A stretch of 6,553 bases of DNA from Thiohalobacter sp. (GTDB lineage: Bacteria > Pseudomonadota > Gammaproteobacteria > Thiohalobacterales > Thiohalobacteraceae): positions 1 through 6,553 of the forward strand of contig JALVEM010000553.1 of assembly GCA_027030825.1 (NCBI GenBank). The letters run 5' to 3'. The translations under genes were made by a program, and so were the position numbers. The notes beneath the pieces were generated by a model that was not told the DNA's origin, did no database searches, and saw nothing but the letters and a program-made list of their open reading frames with translations. Below, piece by piece: positions 1-6,553 of this stretch (the first letter of the stretch is position 1; every line of letters starts with the position of its first letter).

Positions 1-1129
<1,129 letters not shown>

Positions 1130-1198
1130 AACGCTGTAACCAACGATCCGGTTCGACGAGCAAACTGAATTCCGGCATACCGGGTTCACCTAAGTGAC

Positions 1199-1203
1199 AG
1201 GAG
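1199..1203 (+). promoter_or_regulatory. Ribosome binding site of dsrL
   Basis: AGGAG lies 7 nt upstream of the ATG at 1211 and fixes that start. The same ACAGGA core precedes dsrJ and dsrP. The rest of the 81-bp dsrK-dsrL spacer (1130-1210) contains no convincing -35/-10 pair. It does contain a small interrupted inverted repeat around CCGG-CATA-CCGG (1172-1183). Confidence 0.75.
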
Positions 1204-1210
1204 AACAGGC

Positions 1211-3166
1211 ATGGCAACGTCCAAAGAGGAAATGAAACTCACCTTCCGCCGTTTCAAGGACGGCGAAAACCAGTGGCCGAGCTGGCACGACAAGATCTTC
1301 ATTGCCGACACGTCGCACAAGTGTCCTGTCTACGTGCACCGTACTCCGCCCTGCCAGGGCAGCTGCCCCTCCGGCGAGGACATCCGTGGCTGGCTCCAGA
1401 TCGTCCGCGGCATCGAGCAGCCGCCCAAGGATGTCGAGTGGCACAAGTACGCCTTCTACCGCGCCACGGACGCCAACCCGTTCCCTGCCATGATGGGCCG
1501 TGTCTGTCCCGCTCCCTGTGAGGACGGCTGCAACCGCAACGAGGTCGAGGACTTCGTCGGCATCAACTCCGTCGAGCAGTTCATCGGCGACACGGCATTC
1601 GCCAACGATTACAAGTTCGAGGCACCGCCGCTGTCCATGGACAAGAAGGTGGCCATCGTCGGTGGCGGACCGGCCGGCCTGTCGGCAGCCTATCATCTGC
1701 GTCGCCGCGGCATCGCCAGCGTCATCTTCGACGACCACGACAAGCTCGGCGGCATGATGCAGTACGGAATCCCGGGCTATCGTGTGCCCCGCCAGGTGCT
1801 CGATCACGAGATCAAGCGCATCCTCGACATGGGCGACATCGAGGTCCGCACCAACACCCGCGTCGGCGTGGACGTCTCCATCGAGGATCTCGAGAAGGAG
1901 TTCGACGCCATCGTCTGGGCCATCGGCTGCAAGACCGGCCGCGGCCTGCCGATCCCCGGCTGGGAGGGCACTCCCAACTGCGTCACCGGTGTCGCCTTCC
2001 TCGAGGCGTACAACAAGGGTGATCTGAAGGTCGTCAGCGACAAGGTGGTCTGCGTCGGCGGCGGCGACACCTCCATCGACGTGGTCTCCGTGGCCCGCCG
2101 GCTCGGCAAGATCAGCAAGCTGAACCCCAAGGACCGCCCCGAGGAAGTCATCGCCGGACACACCGCGCACGATGCCGCCATGACCGCGGCTCGCGAGGGT
2201 GCCGATGTCACGCTGACCACCCTGTTCCCGCGTGAAGAGATGACCGCCACCGAGCACGAGGTGCGTGACGCCCTGCGCGAAGGCGTGAAGATCCTCTATG
2301 AAGTCATGCCGCTCGAGGTCGTCAAGAACGAGGAAGGCCGCGCCGTGGCCCTGAAGATGGCCAAGTGCAAGATCCAGGAAGGCCGCCCGGTGCCGATCGA
2401 AGGCACGGAATTCGAGGTCGAGGCCGACCTGATCGTCTCCGCCATCGGCCAGGGCGGCGACCTGACCGGTCTCGAGGAGCTGGACAACGGCCGTGGCCTG
2501 ATCGATGCCGACCAGTATTTCCAGGTACCGAACCGGCCCGGTCACTTCGTCGCCGGCGACATCGTGCGCCCGCATCTGCTGACCACCGCCATCGGCCAGG
2601 CCTGGATCGCGGCGGAAAGCATCGAGCACTATCTCAAGCACGAGAACATTCCGCGGCGTCCGAAGGTCGACAAGCACCACTTCAGCCTGCTCGACAAGCT
2701 CAAGGAGGCCGGCCTCGCTCCCATCGAGTTCGATCCCGAGAAGATGGGCGACCTGCGTGGCACCTCCAGCGGCAACTGGGCGGTGCACAACTTCGAGGAC
2801 CGCGCCAAGCAGGAGATCATCCCGCACACCAAGCTGTTCCTGGGGCACTTCAACTACACGCCCCGGATCAAGCGCAAGGAGCGCGGTCCGGACGACACCG
2901 AGGTGCTGGGTCACTTCGAGGAGCGCTATGTCGGCCTGACCGAGGAAGAGGCCCGGAGCGAAGCCGATCGCTGCATGAGCTGCGGCCTGTGCTTCGAGTG
3001 CGACAACTGCGTCATCTACTGCCCGCAGGATGCGGTCTATCGTGTCAAGAAGGACGAGCACACGACCGGCCGCTATGTGCAGACCGACTACGCACGCTGC
3101 ATCGGCTGCCACATCTGCTCCGATGTCTGCCCCACCGGCTACATCGACATGGCAATGGGTGAGTGA
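1211..3166 (+). CDS. dsrL: DsrL, NAD(P)H:acceptor oxidoreductase, Fe-S flavoprotein partner of DsrAB
   Basis: This 651-residue cytoplasmic protein resembles the glutamate synthase small subunit (GltD/NfnB type) with an added ferredoxin domain. In order: an N-terminal Fe-S part with Cys38, Cys48-x3-Cys52-Pro and GRVCPAPCEDGC (Cys99, Cys103, Cys107); an FAD-binding GGGPAG (151-156); a second dinucleotide motif GGGDTS (283-288) for NAD(P)H; then a C-terminal domain with Cys588, 591, 594, 597, 600 and 604 and a second cluster motif Cys630, 633, 636, 640. In Allochromatium vinosum DsrL is essential for oxidation of stored sulfur and takes electrons from oxidative DsrAB to NAD+. The position usually holding YRR in NADPH-type relatives reads Thr337-Leu338-Phe339, arguing for the DsrL-1 class. 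The ATG start is supported by AGGAG 7 nt upstream. dsrJ follows after 30 bp, so the two are very probably co-transcribed. Confidence 0.97.
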   Translation: MATSKEEMKLTFRRFKDGENQWPSWHDKIFIADTSHKCPVYVHRTPPCQGSCPSGEDIRGWLQIVRGIEQPPKDVEWHKYAFYRATDANPFPAMMGRVCPAPCEDGCNRNEVEDFVGINSVEQFIGDTAFANDYKFEAPPLSMDKKVAIVGGGPAGLSAAYHLRRRGIASVIFDDHDKLGGMMQYGIPGYRVPRQVLDHEIKRILDMGDIEVRTNTRVGVDVSIEDLEKEFDAIVWAIGCKTGRGLPIPGWEGTPNCVTGVAFLEAYNKGDLKVVSDKVVCVGGGDTSIDVVSVARRLGKISKLNPKDRPEEVIAGHTAHDAAMTAAREGADVTLTTLFPREEMTATEHEVRDALREGVKILYEVMPLEVVKNEEGRAVALKMAKCKIQEGRPVPIEGTEFEVEADLIVSAIGQGGDLTGLEELDNGRGLIDADQYFQVPNRPGHFVAGDIVRPHLLTTAIGQAWIAAESIEHYLKHENIPRRPKVDKHHFSLLDKLKEAGLAPIEFDPEKMGDLRGTSSGNWAVHNFEDRAKQEIIPHTKLFLGHFNYTPRIKRKERGPDDTEVLGHFEERYVGLTEEEARSEADRCMSCGLCFECDNCVIYCPQDAVYRVKKDEHTTGRYVQTDYARCIGCHICSDVCPTGYIDMAMGE

Positions 3167-3186
3167 TCACAGAACGCTGTCGTAAC

Positions 3187-3191
3187 AGGAG
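3187..3191 (+). promoter_or_regulatory. Ribosome binding site of dsrJ
   Basis: AGGAG lies 5 nt before the ATG at 3197, inside the 30-bp dsrL-dsrJ spacer. A second ATG at 3192 is out of frame with dsrJ and is not the start. The palindrome GTGATCAC (3163-3170) overlaps the dsrL stop codon and has no evident role. Confidence 0.75.
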
Positions 3192-3196
3192 ATGAC

Positions 3197-3694
3197 ATGG
3201 CTTCCTTGCTGCGTTCCATTCTGGCCGTGACCGGCCTCGGACTGCTTCTCGGCAGTCCGTGGGCCGGCGCTGCCGATCTGCTTCCGGATATTCCTCCCGC
3301 CAAGGCGCGCGTCAGCGAAACGCAGGGCTGCGTGGAGCCGACCGATGTCATGCGGCACAACCACATGAAGTTCCTTCTGCGGCATCGCGATGCCACCTTG
3401 CGCGAAGGCATCCGGACGAAGAAATACAGCCTGGTGGAATGCATCAACTGCCATGTACCGGATCCGGACTCTCCGGAGGCCGTGCACTATGGCAACCCCA
3501 AGCACTTCTGCAGCAGTTGCCATACCTACGCGGCTGTCCGCATCGATTGCTTCGAATGCCACCGCGATACCCCTCTGCCCGCCTCTCGGCAGGCCGGCAG
3601 CACCACGCCGCATGCGGGCATGGCCGACCGCTCGCTCACGGACAACGCCGCTGCTGCGTTGAGACGGGTGTCATCGCTGGCGGAGGAAAAGTGA
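3197..3694 (+). CDS. dsrJ: DsrJ, periplasmic triheme cytochrome c of the DsrMKJOP complex
   Basis: The product has 165 residues. An N-terminal Arg6 plus a hydrophobic stretch (about 8-19) and a possible AGA/A site (25/26) form a Sec signal. In A. vinosum this segment is reported to stay uncleaved as a membrane anchor. Three heme-binding CXXCH motifs follow: CINCH (82-86), CSSCH (105-109) and CFECH (118-122), the family's expected number. Cys45, in the conserved GCVEPTDVM block, is the likely match of the Cys that gives one heme of A. vinosum DsrJ its rare His/Cys ligation. His54, His56, Met57 and His63 are candidates for other axial ligands. About 42 residues follow the last heme motif, with low-complexity Ala/Ser/Arg content. 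DsrJ is thought to exchange electrons with DsrO or a periplasmic partner. The stop codon touches the dsrO start region, indicating translational coupling. Confidence 0.96.
   Translation: MASLLRSILAVTGLGLLLGSPWAGAADLLPDIPPAKARVSETQGCVEPTDVMRHNHMKFLLRHRDATLREGIRTKKYSLVECINCHVPDPDSPEAVHYGNPKHFCSSCHTYAAVRIDCFECHRDTPLPASRQAGSTTPHAGMADRSLTDNAAAALRRVSSLAEEK
3682..3686 (+). promoter_or_regulatory. Ribosome binding site of dsrO, inside the end of dsrJ
   Basis: GGAGG lies within the last codons of dsrJ. It is 10 nt before the ATG at 3697 and 4 nt before an in-frame GTG at 3691, so it does not by itself decide the dsrO start. Ribosomes finishing dsrJ would end right here. Confidence 0.7.
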
Positions 3695-3696
3695 AG

Positions 3697-4467
3697 ATGA
3701 CGGAAAACAACCGATTCGAAGAGGCCCGCCGCCGCTTTCTGAAAGGCGCTGCAGGCGCGGCCACCATGGTCCTGGCCCCGGGCGTCATCCTGCAGCAGGT
3801 GGCGCAGGCACGCCCTCCTTCCCAGCCTGCCAGCAGCGAGAACCGCTGGGGCATGCTCATCGACACCACCAAGTGTTCCAGCGGATGCGATGCCTGTGTC
3901 CGCGGCTGCCAGGAATACAACGGCTGGGGTGGTCCCGACAGCAACGAGATTCACTCCAGCGAGGCCCAGAAGGCGCAGTGGATCCGCAAGGTCGAGGTCC
4001 ATGACCGCCAGACCGGCTATTCCCACTCTCTGCCGGTCATGTGTCAGCATTGCAAGCATCCGCCGTGCGTCGACGTCTGCCCGACGGGCGCCTCGATGAA
4101 ACGTGCCGACGGCATCGTGCTGGTCGACAAGCATATCTGCATCGGTTGCCGTTACTGCATGATGGCCTGCCCCTACAAGGCGCGCTCCTTCATCCACGAA
4201 GAGCTGCACGACCAGCTGCCGACCGCCCCGCGCGGCAAGGGCACCGTCGAATCCTGCACGCTTTGCGTACAGCGTGTCGACAAGGATGGTCCAAACGCCG
4301 TCCCTGCGTGCGCCGAGGCCTGTGCCGCCGAGGGCCACGATGCCATTCTCTTCGGCGACATGAACGACCCCAACAGCAAGCTCTCCAAGGCACTCGAGAA
4401 GTACGGCGGCACACAGATCCGTGCCGACCTCGGCCTGGACCTGGGCGTGCGCTACCTGGGACTCTGA
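3697..4467 (+). CDS. dsrO: DsrO, Tat-exported periplasmic protein with four [4Fe-4S] binding groups
   Basis: From the ATG at 3697 the protein has 256 residues. It opens with a twin-arginine signal: Arg11-Arg12-Arg13-Phe-Leu-Lys, a hydrophobic stretch (17-32), and a likely cleavage after Ala38 (AQA/R). Four cysteine groups follow, as in DmsB/PsrB/HybA-type ferredoxins: Cys60-x3-Cys64-x2-Cys67-x3-Cys71; Cys116, 119, 124, 128; Cys148, 151, 154, 158; and Cys187, 190, 205, 209. Family knowledge places DsrO on the periplasmic face, wiring electrons between DsrJ and the quinone-reactive DsrP. The reading frame extends far upstream inside dsrJ, but the Tat signal and the GGAGG at 3682 place the true start at 3697. 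The in-frame GTG at 3691, forming GTGA with the dsrJ stop, is an alternative that adds only two residues. dsrP follows after 46 bp. Confidence 0.96.
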   Translation: MTENNRFEEARRRFLKGAAGAATMVLAPGVILQQVAQARPPSQPASSENRWGMLIDTTKCSSGCDACVRGCQEYNGWGGPDSNEIHSSEAQKAQWIRKVEVHDRQTGYSHSLPVMCQHCKHPPCVDVCPTGASMKRADGIVLVDKHICIGCRYCMMACPYKARSFIHEELHDQLPTAPRGKGTVESCTLCVQRVDKDGPNAVPACAEACAAEGHDAILFGDMNDPNSKLSKALEKYGGTQIRADLGLDLGVRYLGL

Positions 4468-4499
4468 TACCGGTGAAACGAGCTGTATCACTTGGCAAC

Positions 4500-4503
4500 A
4501 GGA
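4500..4503 (+). promoter_or_regulatory. Probable ribosome binding site of dsrP
   Basis: AGGA, in the context ACAGGA, lies 10 nt before the ATG at 4514. The match is shorter and the spacing longer than for dsrL and dsrJ, suggesting weaker initiation. It still selects 4514 over the in-frame ATG at 4421, which lies inside dsrO and would add a non-hydrophobic leader. Confidence 0.6.
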
Positions 4504-4513
4504 TACTGAAGCA

Positions 4514-5725
4514 ATGACGGCAAAAGTGCATTTTCGCGAAATCGACCGGAACAATACCGGCTTCTGGGGCGTGCTGGGATTCCTGGGCCTGCTTCTGGCA
4601 CTCGGCCTGTTCGCCGCTTACAACATGGAGCATCACGGGCACTGGATCACCGGGATGAACCAGCAGATCGTCTGGGGTACCCCGCATGTCTTCGCGGTGT
4701 TTCTCATCGTGGCCGCTTCGGGGGCCCTGAACGTGGCCTCGATCAGTTCCGTGTTCGCCAAGACCGCCTACAAGCCGCTCGCTCGGGTATCCGCCTTTCT
4801 GGCCGTTTCCCTGCTGATCGGCGGTCTCGCCGTGCTCGTCCTCGATCTCGGCCGGCCCGATCGCCTGATCGTCGCCATGACCCACTACAACTTCAAGTCG
4901 ATCTTCGCCTGGAACATCTTCCTCTATACCGGATTCATGGCGATCGTCGGCGTCTACCTGTGGTGGATGATGGATCCGCCGATGCAGGGTTACAGCAAGA
5001 TCGCCGGCTTCTTCGCCTTTCTGTGGCGAATCATCCTCACCACGGGTACCGGCGCCATCTTCGGCTTCATCGTCGCCCGCCAGGCCTTCGATGCCGCCAT
5101 CATGGCACCCATGTTCGTGACCTTCTCCTTCGCCTACGGCCTGGCGATCTTCCTGCTGGTGACCATGGCCGCGATGCGCATGGCCGAACGACCGATCGGC
5201 AGCGCCATCCTCACCCGCCTCAAGAATCTCCTGGGTGTGTTCGCCGCCGCATCGCTCTATTTCGTCGTCGTCTATCACCTGACCAACCTCTATGCGACGG
5301 AGCATCATGGCGTCGAACGTTTCATCCTGCTCGACGGCGGCATCTACACCGCGCTGTTCTGGATCGGCCAGGTCCTGATCGGCTACCTGCTGCCCATCGC
5401 CATCGTCTATCACCCGACGCTCGGCAAGTCGCCCGCCGCGATCGCCTGGGCATCGGTATTCGTCATTCTCGGAGGCCTGGCTCAGATGTACGTCACCATC
5501 ATCGGCGGCCAGGCCTACCCGCTGATTCTCTTCCCGGGCATGGAGATCTCGAGCACCTTCCACGACGGTGTCGTTGCGGAATACGCCCCCTCCATCTACG
5601 AGGTGCTGCTGGGCATCGGAGGCATCAGCATCGCGCTGCTGGCGGTCGCCGTGGGCATGAAGAACCTCAAGCTGCTGCCGGAAAGTCTCGAGGACAAGTA
5701 CGTGGATCCCCACGCCTCATCCTGA
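4514..5725 (+). CDS. dsrP: DsrP, NrfD/PsrC-family integral membrane subunit of DsrMKJOP
   Basis: The product has 403 residues and is strongly hydrophobic, with about ten predicted membrane helices (roughly 17-36, 56-78, 91-111, 130-151, 163-187, 197-219, 237-258, 276-298, 307-330 and 361-380), the number usual for DsrP. The loop after the third helix carries LDLGRPDR (110-117), a conserved NrfD/PsrC signature. The family is the quinone/quinol-interacting membrane anchor for a periplasmic Fe-S partner, here DsrO, encoded just upstream. No CXXCH motif or ferredoxin motif is present. The frame stays open upstream to an ATG at 4421, but that stretch overlaps dsrO and lacks family character. The ATG at 4514 with ACAGGA before it starts the protein close to its first helix. 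The short hydrophilic C-terminal tail (about 382-403) is polar. dsrN follows, separated by a strong hairpin. Confidence 0.95.
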   Translation: MTAKVHFREIDRNNTGFWGVLGFLGLLLALGLFAAYNMEHHGHWITGMNQQIVWGTPHVFAVFLIVAASGALNVASISSVFAKTAYKPLARVSAFLAVSLLIGGLAVLVLDLGRPDRLIVAMTHYNFKSIFAWNIFLYTGFMAIVGVYLWWMMDPPMQGYSKIAGFFAFLWRIILTTGTGAIFGFIVARQAFDAAIMAPMFVTFSFAYGLAIFLLVTMAAMRMAERPIGSAILTRLKNLLGVFAAASLYFVVVYHLTNLYATEHHGVERFILLDGGIYTALFWIGQVLIGYLLPIAIVYHPTLGKSPAAIAWASVFVILGGLAQMYVTIIGGQAYPLILFPGMEISSTFHDGVVAEYAPSIYEVLLGIGGISIALLAVAVGMKNLKLLPESLEDKYVDPHASS

Positions 5726-5731
5726 GTCATC

Positions 5732-5759
5732 GCCGGCCCGGGCCTGTCCCCGGGCCGGC
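5732..5759 (+). terminator. Perfect 11-bp GC hairpin between dsrP and dsrN (terminator-like or attenuator)
   Basis: Arm 5732-5742 (GCCGGCCCGGG) pairs fully with arm 5749-5759, leaving a 6-nt loop CCTGTC (5743-5748). The stem begins 6 nt after the dsrP stop and ends 10 nt before the dsrN ATG. No T-run follows, so it is not a canonical intrinsic terminator. It may instead protect the upstream mRNA 3' end, reduce read-through, or limit dsrN translation. The structure itself is certain; its function is inference. Confidence 0.6.
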
Positions 5760-5769
5760 CGCCCTCCCG

Positions 5770-6553
5770 ATGCCCCCGTTACCCCGCCTCTTCCTCAGCG
5801 CCGCACACAAATCCTCCGGCAAGACCACCCTCGGCATCGGACTGTGCGCCGAATTCAAGCATCGCGGTCTCTCGGTCCAGCCTTTCAAGAAGGGTCCGGA
5901 CTATATCGATCCCATGTGGCTCGGTCGGGCAGCGGGACGACCCTGCTACAATCTCGATTTCAACACCATGACCTCCGACGAGATCGCCGCCCTGTTCCAG
6001 GCCAGAGCCGCGGGAGCCGACCTCAGCCTGATCGAGGGCAACAAGGGGCTCCATGACGGCATCTCGCTGGATGGTTCGGACAGCAACGCGGCGGTCGCCA
6101 GACTGCTCTCGGCACCCGTCGTGCTGGTGATCGACACCCAGGGCATCACCCGGGGTGTCGCGCCCCTGCTCATCGGTTACCGACAGTTCGATCCCGAGGT
6201 GAAGATCGCCGGCGTGATCCTGAACCGGGTCGCCGGACAGCGTCACGGGGAGAAACTGCGGGCGGCTGTCGAACACTATACCGATATCCCCGTACTTGGC
6301 CTGGTGCGCCGAACCTCGGCCCTTCACCTCGATGAACGTCATCTGGGTCTGATTCCCAGCAACGAGGCCGGATCCGCCGACCATCTGATAGAGGAGATCC
6401 GGCGCCGGGTCACTGACCAGGTGGACGTGGACAGCCTCTTTCGAATCGCGCGCCAGGCCGACCCGCTTCACGAATCCGCCCTGCCCCACATGCCCGGCCT
6501 CCCCTTGCCCCGGCTCCGCGTCGGCATCGCCCGTGACCGGGCATTCGGGTTCT
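5770..6553 (+). CDS. dsrN: DsrN, cobyrinate a,c-diamide synthase homologue, siroheme amidation (3' partial)
   Basis: The frame runs open from the ATG at 5770 to the window end: 261 codons plus one base of a protein usually around 450 residues or more. It matches the CobB/CbiA glutamine-dependent amidotransferase family. Visible motifs are a P-loop-like KSSGKTT (14-20), KKGPDYIDP (40-48), EGNKGLHDG (89-97), IDTQG (121-125) and GVILNRV (148-154). RVGIARDRAFGF (250-261) marks the start of the glutamine amidotransferase domain, whose catalytic Cys lies beyond the window. In A. vinosum the dsr-linked copy is proposed to amidate siroheme to the siroamide of DsrAB; position after dsrP supports this over cobalamin synthesis. 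EGNKG replaces the EGVMG common in cobyrinate enzymes, as expected for a distinct subfamily. No Shine-Dalgarno sequence is visible and no in-frame ATG or GTG lies in the 44 bp after dsrP; the P-loop position fits the chosen start. Confidence 0.92.
   Translation, partial: MPPLPRLFLSAAHKSSGKTTLGIGLCAEFKHRGLSVQPFKKGPDYIDPMWLGRAAGRPCYNLDFNTMTSDEIAALFQARAAGADLSLIEGNKGLHDGISLDGSDSNAAVARLLSAPVVLVIDTQGITRGVAPLLIGYRQFDPEVKIAGVILNRVAGQRHGEKLRAAVEHYTDIPVLGLVRRTSALHLDERHLGLIPSNEAGSADHLIEEIRRRVTDQVDVDSLFRIARQADPLHESALPHMPGLPLPRLRVGIARDRAFGF

Noticed and set aside
1190..3112. 640-codon open frame on the minus strand opposite dsrL
   Set aside because: It is a mirror of the GC-biased codon pattern of dsrL. 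The translation is Val/Leu/Asp/Ala-rich with no recognisable domain, and dsrL in the same region has unmistakable cofactor motifs.
3259..3696. Upstream extension of the dsrO frame through dsrJ
   Set aside because: The extension is an out-of-frame reading of dsrJ. A Tat signal must be N-terminal, and a good SD lies at 3682.
4465..4490. Inverted repeat TGATAC ... GTATCA after dsrO as a terminator
   Set aside because: Only 6 bp with a 14-nt loop, no T-run, and dsrP of the same complex follows; it is too weak to call.
4421..4513. Upstream extension of the dsrP frame to an ATG inside dsrO
   Set aside because: It overlaps dsrO coding sequence, lacks an SD in a suitable place, and gives a leader with no family character; 4514 has ACAGGA upstream.
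3526..4554. 342-codon open frame on the minus strand opposite dsrJ/dsrO
   Set aside because: Spans two convincing genes and their junction and has no motif of its own; codon-bias artefact.
4190..5713. 507-codon open frame on the minus strand opposite dsrO and dsrP
   Set aside because: Low-complexity Gly/Asp/Glu/His-rich translation typical of antisense reading of membrane-protein codons; dsrP on the + strand explains the region.
5779..6489. 236-codon open frame on the minus strand at the end of the window
   Set aside because: The + strand frame from 5770 shows CobB/CbiA motifs throughout; the minus frame shows none.

Overview
This window is a segment of a dissimilatory sulfur-oxidation (dsr) operon. 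All genes lie on the + strand and are tightly packed. The order is dsrK (3' part), dsrL, dsrJ, dsrO, dsrP, dsrN (5' part). This is the dsrK-L-J-O-P-N order known from Allochromatium vinosum and related sulfur oxidizers. The DNA is GC-rich with strongly biased third codon positions, which produces long false ORFs on the opposite strand. Together these suggest a proteobacterial sulfur oxidizer, most likely a gammaproteobacterium of the purple sulfur bacteria or a chemolithotrophic relative. A betaproteobacterial oxidizer cannot be excluded from this window alone.

Layout: 1-1129 is the C-terminal 375 residues of DsrK, the HdrD-like cytoplasmic Fe-S subunit of the DsrMKJOP membrane complex. An 81-bp spacer follows. 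1211-3166 is DsrL, an FAD/NAD(P)H Fe-S oxidoreductase with an added C-terminal ferredoxin domain. 3197-3694 is the periplasmic triheme cytochrome DsrJ, and 3697-4467 is the Tat-exported DsrO with four [4Fe-4S] binding groups. 4514-5725 is the NrfD-like membrane protein DsrP. A perfect 11-bp GC hairpin (5732-5759) separates dsrP from dsrN. dsrN starts at 5770, runs off the window end, and encodes a homologue of cobyrinate a,c-diamide synthase.

How the genes work together, from knowledge of the family: DsrAB, running in the oxidative direction and encoded outside this window, releases sulfite from sulfur delivered by DsrC. DsrL accepts the electrons and passes them to NAD(P)+. DsrK with the rest of DsrMKJOP links the DsrC thiol/trisulfide chemistry in the cytoplasm to the quinone pool and periplasmic redox centres. 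DsrN is thought to amidate siroheme to the siroamide found in DsrAB. The placement of dsrL inside the MKJOP genes and the lack of a YRR motif in its nucleotide domain both point to sulfur oxidation rather than sulfate reduction.

I see no mobile element, CRISPR array, RNA gene or clear promoter. The window is a well-conserved known system. The points worth checking are small: the hairpin before dsrN and its missing ribosome binding site, the ambiguous dsrO start, a recurring motif in the spacers, the DsrL cofactor preference, and the Cys heme ligand of DsrJ.
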